Program-made: the position numbers and the translations under genes | Source of the DNA: Anolis sagrei | Lineage: Eukaryota > Chordata > Lepidosauria > Squamata > Anolidae | Assembly: GCF_037176765.1 (NCBI RefSeq) | Contig: NC_090022.1 | Location: 182,307,117 to 182,371,116 of the forward strand | DNA length: 64,000 bases | Reading direction: 5' to 3' | The notes under the pieces: generated by a model | Told to the model about the DNA's origin: nothing | Seen by the model: the letters and a program-made list of their open reading frames with translations, nothing else | The model's database searches: none | Part shown: positions 20,724 through 33,433 of the stretch, piece by piece | Numbering within the stretch: position 1 is the first letter of the stretch | Layout of the letters: each line of letters opens with the position of its first letter

Positions 20724-21236
20724 CAGGCGTTTTTGCCCTGGGGCCGTCTTGAGGGCCAACTGCAAGGGCTGGATCAGGAGGAAGTGTTAGTGGGGCCATA
20801 AGAGGCAGGGTCGTGGACCAGAAGAGGTGGAGCCAGAGTTGAAAGGAGCAGGGCAGAAGGGTGGGGCTGGGGCCTCTGTAGGAGCAGGTCTGTCTGCAGG
20901 GACAATGGCCTGTCTTCCTCAGGCCCAGAAGAGGGAGACAAGCATGCCGCCGCCAAGTGGCAGTGGTGTGTTTCTCTCCTCAACTCTTCTTTGAGTCCTG
21001 GGAACGCAGCGGCCCTCCTTCCTAAGGCCCAGAGAAGGGAGACACACACACCACTGCTGAGTGCTGTCCAAGGAGCGCTTGGAAGAGGCGTGTTTCTGCC
21101 TCCACCCTCCTCTCAGCCTAGAGTGCGGCTGGTCATTGCGTCTGCATACTGAAAGGGAGGCCGAAGCAGCCGGCAGCCGGGGTGAAGAGCCCAAAGGGCC
21201 ACGTCCAGCCAGCGAGCCTGGGTTTCCCCACGCCTG
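20724..21236. mobile_element. GC-rich hAT-type element
   Basis: 513 bp, ends CAGGCGTTTTTGCCCTGG and CTGGGTTTCCCCACGCCTG, flanks TTATAGAA and TTGTAGAG (6 of 8 match). Much more GC-rich than the intron around it. The interior holds imperfect repeats of GAGAAGGGAGACACAC-type text but no transposase. Confidence 0.75.
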
Positions 21237-21373
21237 TTGTAGAGTGATAAGGAAGGGGGTAATTTCTGTCCGTTATCAGTTTAAGTTAAAATTGCACTTT
21301 TCCTCACATTTACTAACTGTCACAGTTTTGCATCTGATCATTAAGTTTGTCACTTTTTGCTTTTTAAGATAAA

Positions 21374-22656
21374 CCTTTACTCTGAAACACCGTTATGGCT
21401 TTCTCCAATGGAGGCTAACCAAAGGAGACTTCTGGGCTGGTCAAAATGGCCAACCTACAAGGATCTCTTGAAAAAAGACTTAATGACATTGAAATCTCAT
21501 GAAGAATTTAAACAAAATTTTACTAATATTACATGGTTGCATTACTTACAGATCAAATAATACTATAATCAGGATAAGAAATTAGGTTTCAACAAAAAGG
21601 AAGAATTCTGGGACAAAATTTTAAAAGTGGAAAAAATGTATAACAAAAATATATGATAATTACTAGAGTGGTCCACAAAGGGAGAGGTAATTAAAAATTG
21701 CACGCTGAAATGGGCTGAGAACTTTAAAAAATTGATATCGCTAGCAGATTGGGAACTAATGTGGAACAAAAAATAAACTATACATATGCTACTGACTTAA
21801 AGGAAAATTGCTTAAAATGTTCCACCGGTGGTACATTACACCGAAAAAAATAAATCTAATGTATAAAAATACATCTAAGAACTGTTGGAAGTGTAATGAT
21901 CACAAAGTTTCTACCACTTGTGATGGACTTGTAGGAAAGCTCAGAATTACTGATTAATTCATGAAGAGTGCCAACAATTTAAAAATATACCCAAAAAAAA
22001 CCTGAATATTATTTATTAGGAATAACTGATGCAGACATAAACTAGATTCCAACGAAGATGTCCTCTTTATGTTTATGATGACAGCCGCAAGGATTATTTA
22101 CGCGAAACTCTGGAAGCAGAAGGAAAACACTGGATTTAGATCAGTGGTTGTTCAAAATAAATGAAATAAAAGACATGGATAAACTAACCTTTCTATTAAA
22201 GAGAAACTCGGGTAATCTAATAAAACAAACAAACTGGTTACAGTTGGAGGAATACGAAGAAAAGAGAAAAAGAAAAACTATTAGAGTAATATACCAAGAA
22301 TGGATATAATTGAAGTCTCCTTTTTACATATATATAGTTACATATGTATTAATCTACTTTTTCTACTTTTACTAACTATTATTGTGAAGATATGGATGGA
22401 ACAAATCTTAAACCGCAAAGGATTAGATGGAAGTCACCATGTTAATTTTATTTTTATTCTTCATTTTATATTTTTTATCTTTTTTATCTTCTTTTTCCTT
22501 TTTGTCTTTTTTGTTTTTGTTTTTAATTTGATAGCCCTAGTTTGTACCCCGCCTCCTCCTTCTCTTTTATCCTTCCTACTTTCTCTTAACAAACTTTACT
22601 TGTAATATTGAACACTCTTTCCCTCTTATTTAAATAAAATAAAAATTTATGACAAA
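21374..22656 (+). mobile_element. L1 LINE, 5'-truncated 3' end
   Basis: The ORF2 C-terminal text survives in scattered frames (RWYITPKKINLMYKN, NCWKCNDHK near 21830-21900). It ends in a short A-rich tail at 22620-22656 and is flanked by AAGATAAA at 21366-21373 and 22657-22664. Several stops and frame changes make it inactive. Confidence 0.85.
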
Positions 22657-22689
22657 AAGATAAATTGATTATTTAGCCTAAAATAAGTC

Positions 22690-22947
22690 AGATATCCCTT
22701 ATCCCAATTGCTTTGGATTTTGGATTTGTATACAATGTGAGATATCTTGTAGATATCTTAGCACAAAATTATTTTATGCTTCTTATGTACCTTATACACA
22801 TAACCTGAAGGTCATTTTATACAATATCTTTATTAACAAAGTTTGTGCACATTAAAGGATTTCAAAGCAAAGATGTCACTATCTCAACTAATTCTGTGGA
22901 CAATTTGGAATATTTGGGATATCTGGATAAGGGATGTCCAACCTATA
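22690..22947. mobile_element. Second copy of the Tc1/mariner-type element
   Basis: TATCCCTTATCCCAATTGC at the left, GGATAAGGGATGTCCAACC at the right and the interior CTTATACACATAACCTGAAG identify it with the 18139 family. It ends 51 bp before GNA13 exon 2. Confidence 0.65.
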
Positions 22948-22998
22948 TAATTACCAGAAGTATTTGAAAACTAATACATGTTTTTCATTTTGTTTAAG

Positions 22999-23225
22999 GT
23001 GTAAGAGTTCTTGTAGATGCCCGAGAGAAGCTTCATATTCCCTGGGGAAATCCTGCTAATCAAACCAATGGTGACAAGTTGATGGCCTTCGATACCCGCT
23101 CAGGAGTAGCAGTGCAAGGGATGGTGGAGACCCAGGTTTTTTTACAGTACCTTCCAGCAATAAGATCTTTGTGGGCAGATAGTGGGATCCAGCATGCCTA
23201 TGACAGACGCAGAGAATTCCAGTTG
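22999..23225 (+). CDS. GNA13: GNA13 coding exon 2 (residues 95-170)
   Basis: This exon encodes most of the helical domain of G-alpha-13. The split codon 95 is completed as Gly, followed by VRVLVDAREKLHIPW and ending REFQL. The exon is 227 bp: two bases of codon 95 plus 75 codons. The acceptor is a weakly pyrimidine-rich tract ending AAG and the donor is GTAAGA, phase 0. The segment around residues 100-125 (NPANQTNGDKLMAFDTRSG) is the least conserved part of the protein relative to the human sequence as I recall it, as expected for a surface loop of the helical domain. Next to it, QYLPAI..LWADSGIQ is near-identical to human. Confidence 0.97.
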
Positions 23226-23984
23226 GTAAGAAGACCTCTTAATATTCCTTTTCCTGTTGAACCATATGCTTTAAAATAATTCTGCAAGTGAAATAGTTAT
23301 AAATGTGGAGCTTGTTTCCAAAAGTTACCAAATCCATCTGAATAAATTTTACAAGAGTGGAAAAAACCTGCTGAGGATATGCATTCTTTTGCTATAAAAT
23401 GCAATTTTCCAAACCCTGTACCAAAGTGATTTGATATACTTTGATAATTTTGATATGTACATAATATTCTATTCCTAGTCACTCGTGTGGTGCCACCTAT
23501 AACTCATTTTTCATTTTTGTTTTTCCTTTTTCTTTTGGATTTGGTACCTTTTGGAAACAATTTCCACAATTGTATTACCAACCTAAAAATTTATGTTAAA
23601 ACTACTTGAAATAGTCTGTCCAATTTTAGTTCATGTATGTTATTTATTATTTACAATTTATATATTGCCTGCCTCTTAATAGGTTCTTAGTAGCATACAT
23701 AGTTGTGCTTCTCATTACATTACTTTCACAGCAGAACTACTGGCCCAAGGTTATGAAGTGAATTTCATGGATCAAGTCTTGGTCCGGTATACTTGTCTTG
23801 TGACCTTTAGAAGCATGTGTAACATTATCCATAAGAAAGTCATTGAAGCAAGCTATATAGAATTAACAATGCATCCTTATCTAGGAAAAAGAAAAGCTCC
23901 CTACTAGTATGATTTCCATTTGGCAAATGGATAACTGAGGCACAAAGATGTTAATTTCCAGGAAGTCAGAACTGTGTTAGAACT

Positions 23985-24520
23985 GTATTGTCGAAGGCTT
24001 TCATGGCTGGAATCACTAGGTTCTTGTGGGTTTTTTCGGGCTATAGAGCCATGTTCTAGAGGCATTTCTCCTGACGTTTCGCCTGCATCTATGGCAAGCA
24101 TCCTCAGAGGTAGTGAGGTCTGTTGGAATTAGGACAATGGGTTTATATATCTGTGGAATGGCTGGGGTGGGGCAAGGAGCTCTTCCCTGCTGCAGTTAGG
24201 TGTGAATGTTTAGCTGATCACCTTCATTAGCATTTGGAGGCCTGCCTGAGCCTGGGAAAATCTGTTGCTGGGAGGTGTTAATCTGTGCCTGGTTTTTTCC
24301 TCTCTTTGTGTAGCTGTTATAATTCTAGAGTTTTTTAATACTGGTAGCCAGATTTTGTTCATTTTCATGGTCTCTTCCTTTCTGTTGAAATTGTCCACAT
24401 GCTTGTGGATTTCAATGGCTTCTCTGTGTAGTCTGACATGGTGGTTGTTGATGTGGTCCAGCATTTCTGTGTTCTCAGATAATATGCTGTGTCCAGGCTG
24501 GTTCATCAGGTGCTCTGATG
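23985..24520 (-). mobile_element. Penelope-like element, 3' part
   Basis: The minus strand encodes the end of the Penelope GIY-YIG-type protein: NNHHVRLHREAIEIHKHVDN and MNKIWLPVLKNS. It is followed by the terminal region GTCGAAGGCTTTCATGGC (reverse). An old, incomplete copy of a family also present at 6474 and 46598. Confidence 0.78.
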
Positions 24521-27110
24521 AACTTCTGCTTTAAACCTGATGTCTTCATTGAAACTCCCTACCCACTGAAATCTTTGCTTATTGCTTTGAAAAATAATTC
24601 ATAATACTTAATGTGTCATATGCACCATAGATTTCTTATTAAGTGCAGATTAAGTTTACGAAATGAATTTAAGAAACAATGAAATGAAGCAGCTATAATC
24701 CATATCTAGATGTGAATAAAAGGTTCTCTCTCTCAAAGTTGCAAGGCAACCATAATGTGTTGTGCTTTGCTCCTATGAATAATTTTGCCATCCTAAGATT
24801 TCATTGGAGGGTAGAAATGTTATGTGCATATGAATGTCTTTCTGTTTACACAGGGCACCACTGAATCCAAACCATTCCCAACTGCTTGTAGTGTTAAATA
24901 CCAATAATTCCCTTAATTGTTTTTTTTTAAAGCAAAGGATAAAGAAAGTATGTATATGTGTTCTTTAAAATGTATTCATATCTGTTGCCAGGCCAGATAT
25001 ATGCAAGTATGGAAAAAGAATGAATTAAGTAATATCTGGTATAGGCTTTTAGAAATGTGTGTGTGGGGGGAAGTTGACAGGCAGTTTCACTTCTGTTTGT
25101 ACTCTTCAGTGTTTCCTGGATATTGAATGCTGGGCCTAAGCAGAGCTTTCTCCGTGTCATATGTAGATACAAAGAAATGGAGTCGAGACCATTTCTGTGG
25201 GCAGGTTTCTGCAAATTGGATACCCTCTAATTTGTATATGCAAATACGGTGCTTTTACCGCCTTGGTGTGGTGTAGTGACAAATTCAATGTTTCAGCATC
25301 AAACAGGAGCTGATTATACACTGAAACTCCTACTCATTTTTAAGGTTAAGATGGCTAGTCACTTCTCATTTTATATTTTTGTGGAAGATGATTGCCTTGC
25401 TTCCTCTTATATTTCTTATGTGGGTGCTCAAATATAGCAACATTTTTTTCATTTTAAGATTTTGCTTAGTTGCAATTTTTTGTTAATGTATTTGATCTAG
25501 ATGTGAGAAATAAGAAGCTTTGGCTATATTTCTACTGCCAAACTTGGGTGGTATTTTTAATATTCAATTTAAGTTGTTTTCTGTGCTGGTCTAGAATTTA
25601 GAAAGCTACTTAACGCCAGTTTGGAAAATGTTGATTTCCAGGACAGTGTAAATTATGCTCTGTAAAGGCAAAGAGTCTTTCTGTATATGTTGTAAAAATC
25701 CATTTGATTAATTTGCATGTGGACACTGATTCCTTCAAAGATAATTGATTATAAATCTGTTTTATTATAATGTGGTTCCCATGTATACTGCAGCATAACC
25801 TTTCTTAGATACGAGTCCATTTTGTTGGATTTTGTTGTTTAATTGTGTTCTAGTCCACAAAAACCCTTGCTTCAATTTTGAGTTTTCTTCAAGATGCTGC
25901 AGAATGTCTTTGTTTTTGCTATAACTAACTAACATGGCTAGCCATTTTGATGTCATATAGTATATGTCTAGCAGTGTGTATATATATCTCACTTTGTTCA
26001 TGTTTTGTGCCATCGGGGCATTTCTTATCTATGGAAACTCTTAAGGCAGTCCTATCATGGAGTTTATTCAGAGTAGATTTGCCTTGGTTTTCTTAGGCTG
26101 AGAGAGTGCAAATTGTAAAAGGTCACCAAGTGGGTTTCTGTGGCTAAGCAGAAATTAAATTCCTGATAACATTCTGGATCTGAAACCACTATAGCACACT
26201 GATTCACTTATATTTAACTTAACAGATTTGTTATACAACCTCTGTATGCTCTGTTCATCTGCCTAACTGTATTGTAATGTGAACGATTGTGGGGTAGGAG
26301 AGATTTTTGAGGTTGTTGTATACATATGTGGTAATTTTAATCTTATATAGTACTATATATTTAGAATGGATCAAAAGAATCAGATAACTCTGAGGATATG
26401 GAATAGACTGAACCATGTGTTACACAGGCAGTGCAATCAGTAAGAGATTAGCCCAACCCACACATGTACAATGTTTTATAAATAGTATTATGCCTTGCAG
26501 TCCATTGGTTGCATCTAATCTCCCTCTTACCCTTTTGTTGTATTAGGAGGAGACCATTCATTGTTTTCATTGTTTAACATGTCCTAAATATAGTAGTTCC
26601 TCAGTGATTTTTACAGTTTCTGTTACAGCCTAAAAGACAGTTTGAAAGAGGGATTACAGGGCAGATTTAAGCAACGTAAAGTGAAATTATGCATGTGATT
26701 GCCATATGCAGCACTTTTTCCTCTTGAGTATATTTGTAAATAAGTACCTATCCCGTAGTGTGTGCACATACAAAAAGTAGGAAAACTATCTACTATCTGT
26801 CAACAATCAGATAACTTATTAGTAAAATACCAGTTTTGATTTGTCCCATTTCAAGTTAGAGCATTTAATTTATTAAATGGGGGGCATGAAGTTATGCCTG
26901 TACACTAGATGATCAGGGCTTGGTATCCATAGCCAAAATACACTGGTATTACTCATCTGTATGGGCCATTGGCCTTACTGTAAAAACACAGCAGTCACTT
27001 TATACTTGGAATTATGAGGAAACACCACTGGTAGGAGAATATACATATTTTCTATTGTGCTTTAAAATCTGTAAGAAATGTCCCTTTACGTCCATGTTAC
27101 TCAGACTAAG

Positions 27111-27330
27111 ACTGCATCTACACTGTAATGAATGCAGTTTGACACCACTTTAACTGCTGTGGCTCAATGCTGTGGAGTCATGGGAATTGTCTTTTTATAA
27201 GGTTTTTAGCTATCTCTGCCAAAATCGTGCTGCTGCCTCACTGAACTGCAGGTTCCATGATTACATAGCATTGAGACATGGCAGTTGAAATGGTGTCAAA
27301 CTGCATTCATTCTCCAGTGTGTAGATACAC
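27111..27330. mobile_element. MITE-2, near-complete copy
   Basis: Opens ACTGCATCTACACTGTAATG and closes CATTCTCCAGTGTGTAGAT. Arms contain GACACCACTTTAACTGC and its counterpart GGCAGTTGAAATGGTGTC. Confidence 0.85.
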
Positions 27331-28744
27331 ACTTACTCTTTGATGTAATTAGATGCTTCCCTCTTCCCATGTCTTCAGTGACGTTTATAAGAGGCTAAGT
27401 AACTAGTGTAGTTAATAGTCGTTATGAAAACCTGATCTCTCTTCTGTGCGAAAGATAATTTCTTGTGATTTATTATGGCTCATCCTAACTTCTTGCCTGA
27501 ACCTGTCTCATATTATGGAAAAATTATGGCACAAATTGGACATGCACACGTCACCTAGTATGTGTGAGAGACATACATCAGACTGGTGCAGGACTAGTAG
27601 CCTGCAGGATTTGTATAAGCCTAGTGACCAAGGCAACAGGTATCTCATGGCATCATCACTCAAATGGGTTGTGGAGTACGTTGATTTGGCCTACACTTCA
27701 CTTGACAAATCCATTTATTAAGGCCTTTGGTGCTCTCAACTAACGAGGACATCATTTTAACTACTATACAGTCAAATTGAAATGATTTTTTTTCACATAG
27801 TGTTTGATCCATGTTGCTCATGGGCTTGATGGTTGACTCCTGTCTTAATAAAAAATAGTTTTGGAAAGGCTAATGTAACATGTATTCTCCTTTTTGGAAA
27901 AATAAAAGTAAAATCAACATCAAAAATATGATTGTAGTCCTTTTATTAGAACAAAGAATGAGAAATGCTATAAAATCAAACTTATGCATGTCTTCTTTAC
28001 AAAGATGAAAAAAATCAATGTTTTTCAGAAATTTAGACCACATGCACCCTTTCTTACTTTTAATTTCAATGAGTTTAGCTTGAATCAATATACAGAGCAT
28101 TAAACTATAGTTTTCCAATAAGGGGATGAGGTCTCCTTGTCTTGCGTATTCCATTTACCAGTAATTAGTTATTTAATAATTGTGACAAACACATTGGCAA
28201 ATGCTTTTGATTCACTTCAGACTGGAATTGTAAACCAGGACTCATTGAAATTTGTACAGTCAGAAGAAGATGCCCTGCAGCCATTTGTGCAGGCCAAACC
28301 TATATCTGGTGGATTTCCTGATGTTCCAGAGCTGCTTTTTGGGGTACATGGAGGACTGACATAGGGAGCCCTTTCCTCTACATTCTGTTGTGCTCAACGT
28401 TACATATTGTCCACAGTCCAAACCAGCATATTTTATTTTCAGTGACATGCCTAACAGTGAACAATTGAAAAGTAATATATATCCATTGACATTTCATATA
28501 TGAGAGCAGCCATGGTGTATTTGGAGGATAAGGCTCACACTTGTGTTTTTAGATTCCCTTTTCACTTTGTTGTTCAGATAAACTGTCATTTGATGAAATC
28601 AAGTAGTAGGGGAGGGAATCAGAATACACAGGAGGAAAGGGAATTTCTCAAAACTCAAGGTACAGTTCACCAACCAAGCCATGACTTGGCTATTACATGT
28701 CACACCATGGTGTTAGAGCACTTTTAAAATCCATTAGTTAACAT

Positions 28745-28865
28745 TCGATACTGTATATAGACAGTTCCCAAGTTATGAACAAGATAGGTTTTGTAGGTTT
28801 GTTCTTAAGTTGAATTTGTTTGTAAGTTGGAACAGGTACATTTTTAAGTATAACTCCAGTGTCAT
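28745..28865 (+). repeat. Interspersed repeat, copy 1 (copy 2 at 52392)
   Basis: Text TAGACAGTTCCCAAGTTATG, GATAGGTTTTGTAGGTTTG and CTTAAGTTGAATTTGTTTG is shared with 52392-52498. Class not determined. Confidence 0.7.
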
Positions 28866-29535
28866 ATCCATCTATTTATCGATCTAGCTATCTTTGGATA
28901 GCACAGGGATAGGTTAACACGCCTTTAACATTTATTTTGCTGTCTGTCAGTTTGGAGAACATTTGGCAATTCAAATCAGGCCCCAGAGTGGTCCCAGAGT
29001 CTCCATAAGAGTCAGAAAGCTATCCCACCTTCCCTTAATGGCGTAAATTGGAAAGTCATAACAGCTTTTAAAAATGTATTTTTATAAAATTTGCAGACCT
29101 CACAGACCCTACAGAGGGGATATAAACTGAGCCAGATTTTACACATTTTAACAATGATGATTAGTTTATATCCTGTTTTTCTTTTGATATTGGGACTCAA
29201 GGCAACTAACAACATTTTTAAGACAATACATTAAAACAATGCAGATGCCAAAGTAAAAGTATAAGCATAAGATTTAAAATTAAAAACTTATGTTCAAGCA
29301 TTGAATATTAAATAATAAAATACAGTAGAAGATTATATACAAAACTTTTTAAAATAGAGTACTAAAAGACCAAACCCAATTCATTTGCAATGCCCTGATG
29401 GCACAAAAGGATTTTGTGCTGCTGACAGAAGGAGAGCAAGGATAGGGCCATCTCAGCACCACTAAGGTGGGTGTTCCGAAGTTTGGGAGTAGCCACTGGG
29501 TCTCCTCCCATATTCCCATCAAACAAGCTTTATAG

Positions 29536-29670
29536 CAGTGGTTCTCAACCTGTGGGTCTCCAGATGTTTTGGCCTTCAATTCCCAGAAATCCTAACAGCT
29601 GGTAAACCAACTGGGATTTCTGGGAGTTGTAGGCCAAAACACCTGGGGACCCACAGGTTGAGAACCACTG
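29536..29670. mobile_element. hAT MITE with target duplication
   Basis: 135 bp, ends CAGTGGTTCTCAACCTGTG and CACAGGTTGAGAACCACTG, flanked by CTTTATAG and CTTTAGAG (7 of 8). Arms nearly perfect, so younger than the copy at 15710. Confidence 0.93.
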
Positions 29671-29689
29671 CTTTAGAGGGTGGTGGGAC

Positions 29690-29880
29690 AGAAAGAAGAA
29701 GGTCTCCAAATGATCGAATGTGCTTTTACAAGAAGATTGTCTTTTAAGCTATATCACTTTCTACAAGGTGTGTTCATGTTAATGTTTTTAATTGTTTTAT
29801 ATGGTTTTGGTGCTGACTGTAAACTGCTCGGAGTCACTTGTGGGCTGAGAGGGGCGGTATATAAATACAGTAAATAAATA
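29690..29880 (+). mobile_element. LINE 3'-end insertion
   Basis: TGGGCTGAGAGGGGCGGTAT, then ATAAATACAGTAAATAAATA, is the typical L2/CR1-group 3' terminus in sense orientation, inside an antisense L2-like copy. Confidence 0.65.
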
Positions 29881-32359
29881 AAGGCTTTATAGGGCAAAAG
29901 AAGCACTTTGTAAACAAACCAGTAGCCAGACCTGGACTGCAGCTCTTTGGGACAACTGAAGTTTCTGAACACTCTTCAAAGGTGTGCAAAGCACATTGAA
30001 ATAATCCAAACAGGGTGGGACCATGGTATATACCAGCATGGTCAAATCCCATTTCTCCAAGAATAAGCACAATTGGCACTCTAGCTTTAACTGTGCAAAA
30101 GCATTCCTATGACTGCTGAAATCTGAGCTTCCAGGTTCGGAACTGGATCAGAAATACCCCCAAACTGTGGATCTGTGTTTTCAGGGGGAGACATCAGCAT
30201 TTGCATATAGAGTATCAGGCAATATAGCCCGTTAAAATGTTTACTTATGATCAGATACGGTGGTGATTACTTGAATAGCAATATACTTTATGCTAACAAT
30301 AGATCAACTAGTGAGATTCAGGGGGGATAGAGTGAATACGTTTTTGCCCATCCTACTGATAAGGTCCCCCTGATTTTTGAGATCAGGGCTAGTTCTAGAA
30401 AATCCTGCCACATGTCTCTGTGCTTCTTTTTCCATGGAATCCTGCCCTCTTCCCTTGGTGGGAAGAAGAGGCTAAGAGCTTCCATTACTATAAGATTACA
30501 CAGTTTTTATTCAAGTACTCTGGAACTTGTCCCTGCTGTCTGGCAACTGTGCTTCATAGTATGAATTAAATGGTTGTGATGATGATTACAATAACATGTA
30601 TTTTGTGAATTAAAGAAGTTTACTTGCTGTGAGATCACATACATACAGAAGAATTAGACACAACTTTTAAAAACAAAACCATTATTGGTGAGAAAGCTAG
30701 TCAGATACCTCACACAACTATGTGCAAGTGAAGTTGGGGATGGTTAAAAATTGCTGCTGTACACAAACACACACAGTTATTCATACTCAAACAACAGTCC
30801 ACCAAGATGGCTACTGTAAATATTTTTCTCAGGACTAAGTTCCACTATTCATTAAGACAAATGGTTTCAGAGAGACCTCAGATGATAATACTCAAATTTT
30901 CAACATGACTCTTTTGACAGAAAGATACAGCAAATGAATGAAGAGATGCAGGAAATTGATTGTATAACTTAAATGACCTCATAGCTCCATTCCTATAAAT
31001 TGCAATTGGAGCGTGCTGTTGAGACATTTGCTTCCATTGCCTTTTAAGTTCTAGCAGCACCCAAAGTCCTTGTAATTGCACCACCCTGACATTTCTCTTA
31101 AATGATGGAGACACAATGTTCCTTTATATTTGTCATGTCCATATTCACCTAGATCATTTGATTGTGTTTAGAAATTAACTGTATAGTGGATGTGCTTTCA
31201 TTGTTAATGTTAACCATTATTCTCATTATTTAACAGAAATGTCATATTTTCACTTTCTTATTAAATTCAGTTTTACTCCTTCTTAATAATTTTAAAATAT
31301 GCCATGCAACTTGGAACAATGTTTGTAGCTTTTTTTTTCTCCCAACATTAATTTTTCCCAAACTCTTCAGGTTACTCAGATTAACATTAACAATAAAAAA
31401 AATTACCTACTCAATGAGGTACAGTTTGGTTACGGTTTCCATTCTAGCATCTGTATCAGATTATCAACCTGATTTTTTAAAAAAAGAAGAGAAACATTTA
31501 GTCAATTGGATTGAAATGACAAGGAGAGACTGTTTTTATGTGGTGGTAGAATTGAAGTAATTTGAGACAGTGTAAATGAAATTAAGGAATATATGAGAGA
31601 TGCTTTTCAATTTTCTACTTATTTTGAAGTGTGAAAATAAAACAAAAAAACCCACTGACTTGCTGTTTTTGGAACAAAATATATACCAAATATTTATTGA
31701 GAAGATATTTAATGAAACATTTTTGTAAGTACAGAAAGTTATCTAAGTCTCTTTTGCTTATTTGTCTGTTTAGATTTAGAATAAAAGTTGGTAAATCAGA
31801 TTACAACTAACTTACACAGGGATTTTTATGTGTTTGCATCCAAGCAGGTGAAGTTTTTGTTTGAATAATGTTACTGATGCTTTATTAATTTAGTTTCACA
31901 TCAAAAAAACATTGAAAATTATGTATATTTGTCCATTCAGTATTCACAGGTATGGAATATGTACCTTAGCATAATGATCTCTAAATGCTTTCTGGAGATG
32001 TTCAACACATCTGGAATTACAATATTTTCTTAAATAGAAGAAAGCTGTTGTCACTTATTTCTGATCCTGTAATAAACTCAATCTATAATCTCCATTTGAT
32101 TACTAGCAACCTCTTTGAGAGAAGATTGTTTTAATGATATTGATGCAGGAACATGTTGGGTATAGTTAGAATATACTTATTTTCATCTTAATCTTGTTTA
32201 CCTCTGTGAAATTGCCTGTAAAGCTTTTGATCAGATTGTCAAAGACAGGAAAAGGTGTGTTCGCTAAGTCAGACTCTCTACTGCCTATTTCCTTCTTTAA
32301 GCACAAAAAACAGTGGCAAAATCTTGTTTCATTATCTGTATGATGTATTTTATCCCTGT

Positions 32360-32406
32360 AATTTGCCTATCTCCTAATTGATAGGTAATTAGGAGATAGG
32401 CAAATT
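32360..32406. repeat. Perfect 20-bp inverted repeat with a 7-base loop
   Basis: AATTTGCCTATCTCCTAATT (32360-32379) and its exact reverse complement (32387-32406) surround the loop GATAGGT. No terminal motif or target duplication ties it to a transposon. Confidence 0.9.
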
Positions 32407-33433
32407 GTTACCACTACTTATGGTTTTGAGAGTATTGTTGGACAAAAATAATTAATAGTATATCATAGCAAACATTTTTTTCAGATATACTGTAGTTCAC
32501 AAAAGTTTTCTGTTTCTTTCTGCTTCTATATGTTCAGGTTTCTAAAATTCTTATATGTAGATTTTTATACACTGTCCTGTAGGTATGTCCATTATTTTGA
32601 GACAATTCTGTGCCTTTTCTGCTTTTGCTTGTGCCTTTATTAAGAGTCTGAAGTTGTCCTGTTGGAAAAATTCTGTATTTTCTAACTTGCATCTAGACTT
32701 TTTTCCCTCTGAAGTATTTTCCTTTCTGATTTCATAGAAGTTGGTTTGGATTAAGACATGCAGACATTTCTTCATTCTTTCCCAAACCAAGCAGGAAATG
32801 CATGCCATAGAGAGACAATGTTTTCAGAAAAGTCGCCAGTAATGGAATTATGAAAAGTAGCTTGCTAAATGCAATAGTTTTTTCACACTTGACATACTAT
32901 TTAAATGCTCTGACTGCTTTCCTTTCTCTTTTAGGAATGCTTTTTAGATACTAAAAAATCAACTGTGTAAGATTGTTCACTAAAGAGTGGAAACAGGAAG
33001 TCAATATTGTATTTATTACTATTTATACTTTGGCGTTTAGGGTCATCCCCTCACTAAGCAACCAGATCAGATATCTGTACAGTTACCAAGAGGAAAACCT
33101 CTGAATCACACAAGTTTTTCATTGTCTAAAGTGGAAAATCTGCGAGAAAGAGGAGAAACTGGGTGAATAATTGCAGTAACATAGAATGTTAAGTTACTTA
33201 AGGAATAAGCAGTTCACAGGCACTAATGTGTGAGCAAAGGAAAAAGTGTCAATTTGATAGGGATTAAACTGTCACATGATCAAAGACCTTTAAGAGATTA
33301 GGGAAGGAGCAGGAGTAAAGAGGTTGAAGGAAGAGTTTAAGATAGGCAATGGACTGAGAATGACAAATCTGAGGGAAAGTGGCTGTAAATTGTGGCTTCA
33401 GTTAAAGCTTATAGAAATGGACATTGGATCTTA

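Larger units (their letters stand above)
13498..22998 (+). other. GNA13: GNA13 intron 1 (about 9.5 kb)
   Basis: The intron runs from donor GTGAGG to an acceptor ending TTTAAG at 22998, in phase 1. It is packed with insertions listed separately: a Helitron only 219 bp after the donor, L2-like LINEs, two palindromic-MITE families, a 5S-derived SINE, a hAT element and an L1. The stretches 16970-17150, 18981-19520 and 19750-20715 hold nothing I can identify beyond AT-rich single-copy-looking sequence. Confidence 0.9.
29150..30130 (-). mobile_element. L2-like LINE, interrupted by two later insertions
   Basis: The minus strand near 29890-30080 shows LQLSQRAAVQVWL-type text and the 3' part runs left to about 29150. 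A hAT MITE (29536-29670) and a sense-oriented LINE tail (29690-29880) interrupt it. The frame is broken. Confidence 0.7.

Noticed and set aside
28137-28364. Open frame of 75 codons in GNA13 intron 2
   Set aside because: No recognisable family, no splice or promoter context; length is within chance for AT-rich sequence.
32360-32406. The hairpin as a microRNA precursor
   Set aside because: The stem is only 20 bp with a 7-base loop and no flanking base-paired stem; microRNA precursors need a longer arm.
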